Below are positions 1 to 8,793 of a DNA stretch of 64,000 nucleotides, in pieces. This DNA is from Fusibacter_C sp942493125 (GTDB taxonomy: Bacteria; Bacillota; Clostridia; Peptostreptococcales; Acidaminobacteraceae). A program made the position numbers and the translations under genes. Position 1 is the stretch's first letter. The number at the start of each line of letters is the position of its first letter. The stretch lies in contig OW818667.1 of the NCBI GenBank assembly GCA_942493125.1, positions 2,914,001 through 2,978,000 on the forward strand, written 5' to 3'. The notes under the pieces are model-generated. The model saw only the letters and a program-made list of their open reading frames with translations. It made no database searches and was not told the DNA's origin.

Positions 1-1150
1 TGTCTTGGTACATGAGCAGGTCAGCTTCTTCGATCAACTCGTTTAAAGTGATATTGCTACCTGGATCGTATAATGTGATGCCGTAGGAAAATGTCGGTCT
101 CACAGTCATGATGGTACAATTTTCGAGTGATAACTTTACTTGTTCGATGAGTTCTGAAGCATTTGATAAATCACATTGTGGCAAGGCTATCAGAAATTCA
201 TCTCCACCCATTCGAACGATGTGATCTGTCGTACGAACGCGCTGTTTAAAGTTCTCAATGATGATCTGTAGAAACTTGTCACCTTGAGCGTGGCCATGCG
301 TGTCGTTGACATTTTTCAGGCCATCCACATCTATAAATATCAGTGACATTTGAGTTCCAAGTCGCTTGCAGTGCTTGATTTCTTTGTTGATAATCTCTAT
401 TCCTGCAGATCTAGGATATGTGCCAGTCAATGTATCCGTCATGGCGAGGTATTCAAGATTCTTGTTGAGCTTTTCGTTTTCCTCCAAAGTCAATTTAAGC
501 GCTTCAGTGATTTGTGCATTGATTGCAAGTTCTTGCTGAAGCTTTAACTTTGCGATAAAGGTGCTGAAACTATCGTTTTCTTTTTTATATGCAAGAAAAA
601 CTACCAGTAAAGTGATGAGTGACGTATTGGTGAAATAGACAAACAATTCCGTAAAAGTCGACTGAGTTAAAACTGCTATCAAGCCAACTAGGACCAAATA
701 TGGAACGCCGCAGATGACATGAAGCCATTTTGAACACACACCAGCGAACAAAAATACAAAAAACATGTCGACGATATAAGCTACAAGCGCAAGTTGCGTA
801 TGTGGGTGATAAGGTCCTTGAATCAAATAAGTATATAGGATTTGAATAGCGGAAGAAACGACAAACCAAACCAAAATAAACGTATGTAACCGTTCAATAG
901 TCCTAAGCTTCTTTTCATCGATATAAAATAGATAAAGTCCGTATCCGATCAAGGTTCCCACAAGTATCATACGAGCTGTTAAAAGGCTTAAAACGTATAT
1001 CTTGGTTAAGTCTTGAAAGATAAAGAATGAAGTCCCAATTAGGCCCATTATGACTAAGATCTTGCCAAGGCGTATGGTTTCTTTGATTTGATGGTTGTAA
1101 TAAGCATCTGCATCTGGCGCAGATACGATTCGAGATTTACCAATATACAT
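1..1150 (-). CDS. Membrane diguanylate cyclase (GGDEF), 3' end cut by the window
   Basis: The frame opens at an ATG (1150-1148) preceded by AAGGAGGATTTAC and stays open to base 1, so the C-terminus lies outside the window. About 383 residues are visible. The N-terminal half holds several hydrophobic segments (roughly residues 30-180) that would anchor it in the membrane; a short coiled linker follows. The catalytic domain starts near residue 230 with a DTLTG motif, continues with FIDVDGLKNVND, and carries an intact GGDEF signature at about residues 314-318. An RTTD sequence sits five residues before GGDEF, the canonical RxxD inhibitory site, so product-inhibited synthesis of c-di-GMP from two GTP is expected. 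The membrane region matches no named sensor domain that I recognise, so the signal is unknown. Confidence 0.93.
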   Translation of the reverse strand, partial: MYIGKSRIVSAPDADAYYNHQIKETIRLGKILVIMGLIGTSFFIFQDLTKIYVLSLLTARMILVGTLIGYGLYLFYIDEKKLRTIERLHTFILVWFVVSSAIQILYTYLIQGPYHPHTQLALVAYIVDMFFVFLFAGVCSKWLHVICGVPYLVLVGLIAVLTQSTFTELFVYFTNTSLITLLVVFLAYKKENDSFSTFIAKLKLQQELAINAQITEALKLTLEENEKLNKNLEYLAMTDTLTGTYPRSAGIEIINKEIKHCKRLGTQMSLIFIDVDGLKNVNDTHGHAQGDKFLQIIIENFKQRVRTTDHIVRMGGDEFLIALPQCDLSNASELIEQVKLSLENCTIMTVRPTFSYGITLYDPGSNITLNELIEEADLLMYQD

Positions 1151-1310
1151 GTAAATCCTCCTTAGAAATATCGAGTTGCTAGTAGGCGTGTGTGAGAATT
1201 AATGCCTATGTTACTAGGTATTTTACACTACATGGTCTATTGTAGCACTTTAGATTCTCAATTTCCATATAATTAATAATTCATAACAAAAGCATGAGTT
1301 ATTATATGCA

Positions 1311-1350
1311 TAAAAAAAGCGACAACCCTTGAAACATATGGTTATCGCTT
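1311..1350 (-). terminator. Intrinsic terminator after the PqqD-like gene
   Basis: Read on the minus strand, GCGATAACC pairs with GGTTGTCGC around a 12-nt loop and is followed by a run of T. It lies 30 bases downstream of the PqqD-like stop codon. Confidence 0.8.
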
Positions 1351-1379
1351 TGTATAGCTAATGAAATTTTAAGAAATAT

Positions 1380-1778
1380 TTATCTCTTTTTATCTGATTT
1401 GGCCAACTTGGCCTCAATATTTTCAAAGTAAATCCAGCCACGACGATTTAAATATCTCACATACATAATGAGTCGCTCGTAGACAGGCTCACAGCTTTCA
1501 CCAAATTTTGCTTTGATGATTTCGCCGATTTCATAGATATTGCGTTTGCCATCAATGGCTTTCCAAACCGTTGAACCGAGGTCGTCAAATTTCATATCAG
1601 AGGTGCTCGATTTTTTGACGAGCCAATTTGCCGCTTTTTGTATCGGATGATTGTGATGGAAGATCAATAGAACTAGACCGTTTTTTTCTGTCCATTCTGT
1701 GTGCTTGATGTGTGGAACAAAGAGTAGAAAGTTTTCCTGTGGTATTTCTTCTTTGGCTTGCTTTTTCTTAAAGAACAT
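1380..1778 (-). CDS. Stand-alone PqqD-family protein
   Basis: The protein has 132 residues from the ATG at 1778, chosen over an upstream ATG at 1808 because AAGGAG lies 8 nt before it. The core (roughly residues 55-120) has the PqqD pattern: a conserved LDDLGSTVW-like stretch, then DGKRNIYEIGEIIKAKFGE and a C-terminal helix rich in Arg and Tyr. PqqD proteins are peptide chaperones of radical-SAM RiPP enzymes, but no radical SAM or precursor gene is near; its only neighbour is the OPT transporter upstream, separated by a terminator. Its role is therefore open; a regulatory or chaperone role connected with peptide uptake is only inference. Confidence 0.7.
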   Translation of the reverse strand: MFFKKKQAKEEIPQENFLLFVPHIKHTEWTEKNGLVLLIFHHNHPIQKAANWLVKKSSTSDMKFDDLGSTVWKAIDGKRNIYEIGEIIKAKFGESCEPVYERLIMYVRYLNRRGWIYFENIEAKLAKSDKKR

Positions 1779-1813
1779 ATGAAGGGCTCCTTCTTGCAAT
1801 TTCCTCATATAAG

Positions 1814-1844
1814 AAACTGCTGAGAGGCTTGCTCTCAGCAGTTT
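1814..1844. terminator. Perfect 13-bp stem-loop terminator after the OPT gene
   Basis: AAACTGCTGAGAG and CTCTCAGCAGTTT form a perfect 13-bp stem with a 5-nt loop, ending 10 bases after the OPT stop codon. The T-rich side reads on the minus strand. Confidence 0.85.
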
Positions 1845-1853
1845 GTGACAACA

Positions 1854-3809
1854 TTACTTCGATTTTTTACCGTTTAATTTACCGCCATCCACTTTGATGA
1901 TGAGCTTGTACATAAATGCACATAATAGTACGCACATAAGTGCTGACATCCACGGGCTAGCTGTAAGTGCTGGTAAAAGTTTTGGACCGATAGCAAGTGT
2001 ACCCGTCCATCCTGCGATGGTGAATACTGCAATCAAGATACCCATAATCGCATCACCGGCAACGAGGCCTGATGCTAAAAGAATACCTTTTTCAGTTTGT
2101 TTCTTGAGAAGTTCGTTATCGAACTTGAATTTTTTGTCGACTAGAACTCTTACGATACCACCGATAACAACACCCGCTGAAAGATGGATCGGGAGGTAAA
2201 GACCAAGTGCGAAAGGAAGCACTGGAATTTTCATGAGTTCAGCCATGATGCCAAATACTGCGCCTACGAGAACGAGATCCCATGGCAAGTTACCGCTCAT
2301 GATACCTTTAGAGATCATAGACATGATCGTCGCTTGTGGTGCAGCAATTTGCTCAGTACCGATACCGTATGCTTGGTTCAACATGAGGATGACAAAGCCT
2401 ACTGCAGATGCAGAAGCGATGATGCCGATCATCATACCGATTTCTACCTTTTTAGGTGTACCACCGATGATATAAGTTGTTTTTAATGATTGTGCTGTAC
2501 CACCCGCTACTGCGATGGCAACACAGATTGTTGCACCAGCAAGGATCGCTGCGATCATTCCAACATCACCGATTGTACCAGTTGCTTTAAGACCTGCAGC
2601 TGTTAAAAGAAGCGATGCAATTGTCATACCTGAAATTGGGTTGTTAGAAGTACCGATAACGCCAACCAATCTCGCAGAGACAACTGAGAAGAAGAATGCA
2701 AATATTAAAACTAAGACACCACCGACAGGTCCGATTTTAGCACCAGCCATTGGAAGGAACCAAGAAGTGAAAAATACCATAGCTGCAATACCGATTACCC
2801 AAGTCATCGGCACGTCAAGGTCACTCTTCTTCTTGTCCGTTTGTTTGTGTCCCATACCAGCCATAGCTGATTTAAAAGAACTAACAATTGTTGGTGCGTT
2901 TTTGAAGATGCTGATAAAACCACCAGCAGCAACACCACCAGCACCAATATATCTTACATATTTACTCCAGATGCCCCAAGCGCCTAGCTCTGCAATTACG
3001 TCAGTAGCAGGGAAGATTGGCGTAGCAACTGTAGAACCAAAGAAGCTGATTAATGGAATGATGCCTAACCACGCAACGAGTGCGCCGGCAAACATGTACA
3101 TACCGATTTCGATTCCGACGATGTAACCAACACCAATAAGTGATGCTAATACGTCTGCACCGATGATCGTGTTTTGAAGTGGTTTGATGTTCCATTCTGG
3201 TTCGTATTTCCAGAATCCAAGTCCTTCAGATGCGAACTTATAAAGGAAACCAGATACGAGACCTGTAAGCATCATTGCAAGGCCTTTGCCACCTTCCGAT
3301 GCGGAAACAAGCACTTCTGCTGCTGCCATACCTTCAGGATAGATTAAATTGCCATGCTCTTCTACGATTAAGAATTTTCTAAGTGGTACGACGAAAGCGA
3401 TACCTAAAAGACCACCTAAAATACCGACAATCGTAATCGTCATGAGTGATAATTCACTACCTAATAAAATAACTGCTGGAAGACAAAAAATAAGACCGCC
3501 TGCTAAAGATTCCCCCATAGAACCCATAGCCTGAATAACATTGATTTCTAGAATGTTATTGTGTTTGAAAAGCCCTTTCAAAATTCCTGTTGCAAGAATA
3601 GCCGTTGGTAGACCCGCTGCGATTGTCATACCGACTTTAAGTCCGAGATATGTGTTCGCCGCACCGAAAATCACTGCAAAAATAATACCTGCGATGATAG
3701 ACAACCAAGTCAATTCAGGCAATGCCTTATCAACTGGAATGTACGGAACATACTCTTCACCTTTACAGTCGCCATAAGCTGTGTAATGTAAACCCTTTTG
3801 TTCTGCCAC
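1854..3809 (-). CDS. OPT-family oligopeptide transporter
   Basis: This is a 651-residue polytopic membrane protein. It starts at GTG (3809-3807), with AGGAGG 8 nt upstream. Hydrophobic segments run along the whole length with short loops. The sequences GAANTYLGLKVGMTIAAGLPTA near the N-terminus, NVIQAMGSMGESLAGG (about 85-100) and GTSNNPISGMTIASLL (about 385) are typical of the bacterial OPT branch, which imports oligopeptides or metal-peptide conjugates with protons. The long first loop and length fit full-size family members, so it is intact. It has its own promoter and terminator. Substrate cannot be told from sequence. Confidence 0.92.
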   Translation of the reverse strand: MAEQKGLHYTAYGDCKGEEYVPYIPVDKALPELTWLSIIAGIIFAVIFGAANTYLGLKVGMTIAAGLPTAILATGILKGLFKHNNILEINVIQAMGSMGESLAGGLIFCLPAVILLGSELSLMTITIVGILGGLLGIAFVVPLRKFLIVEEHGNLIYPEGMAAAEVLVSASEGGKGLAMMLTGLVSGFLYKFASEGLGFWKYEPEWNIKPLQNTIIGADVLASLIGVGYIVGIEIGMYMFAGALVAWLGIIPLISFFGSTVATPIFPATDVIAELGAWGIWSKYVRYIGAGGVAAGGFISIFKNAPTIVSSFKSAMAGMGHKQTDKKKSDLDVPMTWVIGIAAMVFFTSWFLPMAGAKIGPVGGVLVLIFAFFFSVVSARLVGVIGTSNNPISGMTIASLLLTAAGLKATGTIGDVGMIAAILAGATICVAIAVAGGTAQSLKTTYIIGGTPKKVEIGMMIGIIASASAVGFVILMLNQAYGIGTEQIAAPQATIMSMISKGIMSGNLPWDLVLVGAVFGIMAELMKIPVLPFALGLYLPIHLSAGVVIGGIVRVLVDKKFKFDNELLKKQTEKGILLASGLVAGDAIMGILIAVFTIAGWTGTLAIGPKLLPALTASPWMSALMCVLLCAFMYKLIIKVDGGKLNGKKSK

Positions 3810-3845
3810 GTTAACGCCTCCTAAATATTTTAGTAGTTCGTTTGA

Positions 3846-3874
3846 ATTGTAGCACGCTTAAAGGTTTGTAACAA
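3846..3874 (-). promoter_or_regulatory. SigA-type promoter of the OPT gene
   Basis: On the minus strand TTGTTA and TACAAT are separated by 17 bases, about 40 bases ahead of the GTG start. Confidence 0.7.
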
Positions 3875-4006
3875 TTGAAGATAATTTAACAATCAGCAAA
3901 TGAGGCCATATAAAAAATACTTTTTCTTAATAAAGGAAATTATGCATTTTACTAACCCAACAAGTTGTATCAAAATAAAAATAATCTTCATATTCCAAAT
4001 TACTAT

Positions 4007-4035
4007 TTGATAACGCAAAAAATTGGGTACATAAT
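4007..4035 (+). promoter_or_regulatory. Promoter of the V-ATPase operon
   Basis: TTGATA, 17 bases, CATAAT. It lies 58 bases ahead of the first V-ATPase gene and is divergent from the OPT promoter. Confidence 0.55.
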
Positions 4036-4092
4036 AAGAGTTATAAGAAAATTCTAAATTTTCGACATTACAAGAGTGAAGAAGGTGTTTCA

Positions 4093-4431
4093 ATGGATGA
4101 GAAATCTGTAGAATTGGTTTTGAAAAAAATTATCGACATCGATAAAAAGACTGATGACGAAGTAAAAAGAGTAAAACTCGAAATCGTCGAGCGTGAGAAA
4201 CAATTGAAGCGTATTATCAGTGAAATTGAACAAAACTCAAATCTACATCAAACACAACATGGTAAAAAGTTGTTCGAACGCATCATGTCAGAAGCGGAAA
4301 GCGAACAAATTAGTATTCAAAATGCGTGTGACGAAAAATTGATTGCAATGGATCGGCTCTTTGAAGCCAACAAAACCAAAATGATTGAAAAAGCGTTTCA
4401 AAAGCTAGCTGTAGATAAGTGGGGGACTTAA
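4093..4431 (+). CDS. ntpF: V-type ATPase peripheral-stalk subunit (NtpF/AhaH, G-like)
   Basis: This 112-residue protein is nearly all charged helix, with heptad-like spacing from about residue 10 to 90 and many Lys and Glu. That is the make-up of the short coiled-coil stalk subunit that pairs with subunit E in bacterial V-type ATPases. It is the first gene of a nine-gene cluster, with GAAGGTG as ribosome site, and its stop overlaps the start of the next gene (TAATG), suggesting coupled translation. Identity rests mainly on position and coiled-coil character because this subunit is poorly conserved. Confidence 0.8.
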   Translation: MDEKSVELVLKKIIDIDKKTDDEVKRVKLEIVEREKQLKRIISEIEQNSNLHQTQHGKKLFERIMSEAESEQISIQNACDEKLIAMDRLFEANKTKMIEKAFQKLAVDKWGT

Positions 4432-5462
4432 TGGATAAGGTGAAAACGCATGCGGCAGCCAATGCCAAAGCGAACGCCATGCTTGGCAAGCTACTTAAAG
4501 ATCAAGACTATATTGAACTATTAAAGCTGGATACTGTTGAAGATGTCTTAGAATACCTTAGTTATGGGACGCATTATGCAAAATTGTTTAGCGAAGGTGA
4601 GGATGATGCTGAAAGCGTTGAACTCATGATGAAGCGGTATTTTTTTAGTGCGTATGAAAAGCTGTATCATTTCTATATAGATGAATATCGCAATTTTTTT
4701 AAAGCCCTGTTCACCCGTTATGAAGTGGAAAACTTAAAACTGTATTTGAGGGCATTATCAAGGAATGAAAATTTGAGCCACATTACCAGCCATCTGATTT
4801 ATTCTAGTCTTTATTCGAATATCAACTATGAAGCACTCAATTTGGTGACGAGCATCAAAGAGTTTCTTGAGGCCATAAAAGGGACAAAATACCATGCGGT
4901 TCTCGATCCCTTTTCAGATGAAGAACCAGCAAGTATGATTTTTCATATGGAAATGGTGCTTGACAGAGGTTACTTCAACCAGCTGTATGAATCGATTATG
5001 GCGTTAAATCGAACGGATAAGCAATTGATGTTGGCGCTACTTGGTATCAATGTCGACATCCTTAACATCCAATGGATTTATAGAGGTAGAAAGTACTTTG
5101 ATATCACATCGGAAGAGTTATTCAACTTCACGCTCAATGGCGGAGCAAGATATGATTATAAGGAACTTAAACGATTTTGTTACATGGATCTCGACGATTT
5201 TAGACTTTTTATATCGCTTGGCGAGTACAAAGCCATTTTTCAGGATAGAGAATACATGATGGAACGCGCAATGGAAAGACATCTTTACTACAAGCTCGAT
5301 GATTTTACAAAAAAAGGTGGACTTTCTATAGCACTCCCAGTTGTGCTTTTGTTTAAGTTTGAATATGAAATAAGAGATTTATTTACTATAATTGAAGGTC
5401 ATAAATACCATTTTCAGGATATTCATGATTTACTGATTCGAGACTTAAGGAGGGAGCGATAA
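4431..5462 (+). CDS. ntpC: V-type ATPase subunit C (central stalk connector, d-like)
   Basis: The protein has 343 residues from ATG 4431; an in-frame GTG at 4419 is possible, but the GGGGG ribosome site and TAATG overlap favour the ATG. It is all-helical and soluble, with the repeated three-fold tyrosine/leucine pattern of the C/d subunit, which sits on the proteolipid ring and connects it to the D-G axle. It is placed directly before subunit I, whereas in the classical enterococcal ntp cluster C follows E. The next gene starts right after the stop codon. Confidence 0.88.
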   Translation: MDKVKTHAAANAKANAMLGKLLKDQDYIELLKLDTVEDVLEYLSYGTHYAKLFSEGEDDAESVELMMKRYFFSAYEKLYHFYIDEYRNFFKALFTRYEVENLKLYLRALSRNENLSHITSHLIYSSLYSNINYEALNLVTSIKEFLEAIKGTKYHAVLDPFSDEEPASMIFHMEMVLDRGYFNQLYESIMALNRTDKQLMLALLGINVDILNIQWIYRGRKYFDITSEELFNFTLNGGARYDYKELKRFCYMDLDDFRLFISLGEYKAIFQDREYMMERAMERHLYYKLDDFTKKGGLSIALPVVLLFKFEYEIRDLFTIIEGHKYHFQDIHDLLIRDLRRER

Positions 5463-7424
5463 GTGGCTATTAAAAAACTTGCTATGGCAAATGTTGTTTG
5501 TCATCGCGACGGACTTGACGAGATCATCCGTGATTTGATCCTCCTTGAAAAATGTGAATTCATTGATACCTTTATAGAAATCAATGAAGGTGAATTCAAT
5601 ATTGGCATTTCCGAAGAAAATGCCGACGAAATCCTCGATATGGAGGATATCGTCCCACTTAAGGAAAACAAGGAGATCAAACAGGTGATTCAAAAGCTTG
5701 ATTTGACCTTGATGAGCCTCAACTACCGCCCAGAAGTCACCAAGAAACACATGCGTGGCGAACAGAATTTTGTGCGGCTAAAAGAAGAAGTTGATGCGCT
5801 TGGTTCATACTTCGCGAATCTAACGGATGAGGTCAATCAAATAACACAAAGGTTAGAGAAATTGAAAGAGCTCAAAGTTATCGAGTGTATCAAAAATATT
5901 GACATCGATTTCGAAGAGCTTGTAAACCTAAGTTATTTTACGACGAAATTCGGGTTTTTAACGAGAGAAAAAGCAAAGAGAATCTCTCAGAACTACGAGC
6001 ATATTAAAGCGATTGTCCTACACGTCGGAACTTTTGAAGAGAAGGAAGTCTATATCATTCTATCTCCGAAAAGTCTAGATGCTGAGATGGGCAGAATATT
6101 AAGAAGTACCGACTTTGTTGAGATTAAGCTTGGCGATACTTTTCTTGGAACGCCAAAATCGATGGTGGAAAAAAATAAAAGTGAGATGGCGAAAAATCTC
6201 AAACGCCTCATCGAGATTCAAGAATTGACAAAGAAAGACATTAAGGCCCGCAGTGAGTCTATCGACATTCTCTATTCCAAACTGATCATGGAAAGCAGAA
6301 TCGATCAAATACGAACAAAAGTCGCTGTCACAGAAAATTTTGCCTATCTATCAGCATGGATTCCTGAAGCGTTCAAGGACAAACTTGATTCAGTGCTAGA
6401 AAGGACATCGGAAATTCTCGTTTCTTATAAAAATTCTAACGAAGTCTCTTCGAATATTCCGGTGCCAACATTTTTAAAGAACAACGCCTTTTTTAAGCCT
6501 TTTGAAATGCTCGTGAATATGTACGGCGTTCCAAACCATAATGAAAGCGATCCAACGATGTTTTTTGGGCTCGCTTATACGTTTATGTTTGGTGCCATGT
6601 TCGGCGATTTAGGTCAGGGAATCGTCATCATATTAGCGGGACTGCTCTTAAGGAAAAAAGTCAATGCTGACTTCGCTGGTATTTTGACTAGAATCGGTAT
6701 CGGTTCGATGGCATTTGGCATCTTATATGATTCTTTCTTCGGGTATGAACACCTGATTTCGAAAGTGTTGCCATTGCCGATTTACATCAGACCAATCGAC
6801 AACATCAATCTCATGCTGATCTTATCGATCATAGCTGGATTGGTACTAGTCTATATAAGCTATGGTTTCAGTATTGTCAATAAACTCAGACTTGGGGATC
6901 TTGAAGAAGGCGTATTTGGGAGAAATGGAATCAATGGTGTGGTTTTACTTACGTCGATACTACTGTTGGTTTATGAGAGAGTCATGCAAGCGACCTTCGT
7001 TCCGGATTTGCTTATGTACGGTATTATTGGAATAAGCGTTTTGTTACTCCTTATCAAGCAGCCGCTTACCAACGCCATTCATAAGGAAGAAAGACTGTAC
7101 GACGAAGATGCAGGGTCTTACTATATTGAAAGTGGATTTGACCTACTTGAGACTTTTCTAAGCATTTTAAGTAATACGGCTTCATTTATCAGAATTGGCG
7201 CATTCGCACTGAATCATGTGGGATTGTTCATTGCATTTCATACGCTTGCAGAGATGATTGGCAGTACTGGTGGGAATATCTTGATGTTCTTCATTGGGAA
7301 TTTAGTCATCATTGCCCTCGAAGGCTTAGTCGTGTTTATACAAGGCCTGAGATTATTCTACTATGAATTATTCAGCAAATATTATACAGGTGAAGGGATC
7401 CTGTTTTCACCTGACAAAATTTAG
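5463..7424 (+). CDS. ntpI: V-type ATPase subunit I (a-subunit, membrane stator)
   Basis: A 653-residue protein with GTG start and GGAGGG before it. Residues 1 to about 330 form the soluble arm with coiled-coil stretches; from about 350 on come the transmembrane helices. The family motif GDLGQG lies near residue 383, and SFIRIGAFALNHVGL near 575-590 supplies the conserved membrane arginine (about R577) that faces the proteolipid glutamate during ion translocation. The length is normal for the bacterial/archaeal a-subunit. It is intact and coupled to the neighbouring V-ATPase genes. Confidence 0.95.
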   Translation: MAIKKLAMANVVCHRDGLDEIIRDLILLEKCEFIDTFIEINEGEFNIGISEENADEILDMEDIVPLKENKEIKQVIQKLDLTLMSLNYRPEVTKKHMRGEQNFVRLKEEVDALGSYFANLTDEVNQITQRLEKLKELKVIECIKNIDIDFEELVNLSYFTTKFGFLTREKAKRISQNYEHIKAIVLHVGTFEEKEVYIILSPKSLDAEMGRILRSTDFVEIKLGDTFLGTPKSMVEKNKSEMAKNLKRLIEIQELTKKDIKARSESIDILYSKLIMESRIDQIRTKVAVTENFAYLSAWIPEAFKDKLDSVLERTSEILVSYKNSNEVSSNIPVPTFLKNNAFFKPFEMLVNMYGVPNHNESDPTMFFGLAYTFMFGAMFGDLGQGIVIILAGLLLRKKVNADFAGILTRIGIGSMAFGILYDSFFGYEHLISKVLPLPIYIRPIDNINLMLILSIIAGLVLVYISYGFSIVNKLRLGDLEEGVFGRNGINGVVLLTSILLLVYERVMQATFVPDLLMYGIIGISVLLLLIKQPLTNAIHKEERLYDEDAGSYYIESGFDLLETFLSILSNTASFIRIGAFALNHVGLFIAFHTLAEMIGSTGGNILMFFIGNLVIIALEGLVVFIQGLRLFYYELFSKYYTGEGILFSPDKI

Positions 7425-7434
7425 GAGGGGTACT

Positions 7435-7872
7435 ATGATTTATGTGTTTATTTTAGCGATGATCATACTGATCACGATTGGACTTGGCATCTATTATTAC
7501 TTTCAGCCGTCTGTCGAGACAGCCAATAGAAAATTAAAACTTATTTTTGGCACGAATGTCACTTTGTTCATCAGTGTCATCATGCTTGCTACTATCTCGG
7601 TATTTTCTGGAGCAGCGTTCTCTGCTGATACAGCTCCAGTTGCTGAAGTGGCAAATAATTCGGCTGGACTTGGCTATATCGCTGCGGCTATCGCAACAGG
7701 TCTTGCTACCATAGGTGCTGGCTATGCAGTTGGTAGCGTTGGCTCATCAGCGCTGGGCGCAGTTTCCGAAAATCCTAAAATTTTAGGTAAAACACTTATT
7801 TTCGTTGGTCTTGCAGAAGGTATCGCCATTTATGGATTGATTATCTCCATTTTGATTCTAGGTAGATTATAA
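7435..7872 (+). CDS. ntpK: V-type ATPase subunit K (proteolipid, rotor ring)
   Basis: The protein has 145 residues from ATG 7435, which follows TAGGAGGGG; an earlier in-frame ATG lies inside ntpI and lacks a ribosome site. The N-terminal part has two hydrophobic segments that do not look like a c-hairpin. The second part (residues 75-145) is one classic c-type hairpin: Gly/Ala-rich GLATIGAGYAVGSVGSSALG, a polar ENP loop, then VGLAEGIAIYGLII with the ion-binding glutamate at about E128. The Gln and Ser/Thr that accompany Glu in Na+-binding rings are replaced by Ala and Gly, so proton coupling is more likely. Confidence 0.92.
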   Translation: MIYVFILAMIILITIGLGIYYYFQPSVETANRKLKLIFGTNVTLFISVIMLATISVFSGAAFSADTAPVAEVANNSAGLGYIAAAIATGLATIGAGYAVGSVGSSALGAVSENPKILGKTLIFVGLAEGIAIYGLIISILILGRL

Positions 7873-8177
7873 TGAGATCCTATTGCCTTTGTGAAAAACA
7901 GGAAACGATGACTGCCATGAGACTCGGCGGTATCGAAAGTCGGCTTGTCACATCGGAAGATGAGGCCAAGCGCCTGATCGAAGCGCTTTTAGCGGACAAG
8001 ACTATCGGATTGATCATGATTTCTGAGAACATTCACAATCGATTAAAAGATTATATCATGGAAGTTAAGCTACTTAGAAAAGATACGCTCATCATTCAGA
8101 TACCAGGTCCAGAAGGTTTGCAGGACAAGGATTATATTATGAAGTATATTAAGAACTCTATAGGAATAAAGTTGTAA
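7872..8177 (+). CDS. ntpG: V-type ATPase subunit F (NtpG, rotor)
   Basis: This 101-residue protein starts on the last base of ntpK (TAATG overlap). It has the small alpha/beta fold pattern of the F/G rotor subunit: alternating hydrophobic strands (IGLIMISENI, TLIIQIPGPEG) and the family's xIPGPxG turn near residue 80. With subunit D it forms the axle that turns inside the A3B3 head. It is intact and the size is normal. Confidence 0.9.
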   Translation: MRSYCLCEKQETMTAMRLGGIESRLVTSEDEAKRLIEALLADKTIGLIMISENIHNRLKDYIMEVKLLRKDTLIIQIPGPEGLQDKDYIMKYIKNSIGIKL

Positions 8178-8205
8178 AGAAGGTGATACTATCATAACAG
8201 TTGAA

Positions 8206-8793
8206 ATGAAAATAGAATTGTTTTCAAGAATGGTAATTGAGAAGAATCTTTCGGAAGATAGACGTATCTTAGAAGCGCTCAATCGCAAGCACGCCAAAGT
8301 TCTAGACGATATGGAGAACAGATGTCAAAAACAACGTGAAGCCTATTTGGAAAACATAGAGGAGAAAGCAAACGATAGAAAAAGACGCATTCTATCAAAA
8401 GCGCATTCCGAAGCACAAAATCGCCTCTTGGTTAAGAAAAACGAAATGGTAGGCGTGATGAAACGCGAACTTATGGACGCTCTTGAAAAGGAGACGATGA
8501 CCGATGCTTACAAAGTTTACTTCAATAGGAGATTGACAGAAGCTATGAGTAACTTTGTAGAAAAAGACGACCTGGTCATTGGCGTTAAAGCGCGAGATTT
8601 CATACTTGTTAAGGACGATATCGAAACGACGATCGATGAGAAAATCTTAGGTGGTTTTTATATTATCAAAGGTGGTCGCATAAAATATGACTATACACTT
8701 AATAGTGAAGTCAATCGAATGGATGAGTTTCTTGGCCTCATGATCGAAACACTTTACGAAACATCTGAGGAGGATAGTCATGAGGACGAATGA
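8206..8793 (+). CDS. ntpE: V-type ATPase subunit E (peripheral stalk)
   Basis: The protein has 195 residues if started at the first ATG (8206). The N-terminal half is a long charged helix that would coil with NtpF; the C-terminal half is the globular domain with the GGFYIIKGGRIKYDYTLNS segment typical of subunit E, which contacts the A3B3 head. The ribosome site AAGGTGA (8180-8186) lies about 20 nt before the ATG, which is too far. The codons ATC (8191) or ATA (8194) sit at normal spacing in the same frame, so a non-AUG start adding 4-5 residues is possible. The 3' end overlaps ntpA by 14 bases. Confidence 0.88.
   Translation: MKIELFSRMVIEKNLSEDRRILEALNRKHAKVLDDMENRCQKQREAYLENIEEKANDRKRRILSKAHSEAQNRLLVKKNEMVGVMKRELMDALEKETMTDAYKVYFNRRLTEAMSNFVEKDDLVIGVKARDFILVKDDIETTIDEKILGGFYIIKGGRIKYDYTLNSEVNRMDEFLGLMIETLYETSEEDSHEDE

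Noticed and set aside
585..869. 94-codon minus-strand ORF
   Set aside because: It lies in another frame of the GGDEF gene (1150 to 1), whose frame has all the domain motifs.
3893..4093. 66-codon minus-strand ORF before the V-ATPase operon
   Set aside because: No ribosome site; the region is the divergent promoter zone.
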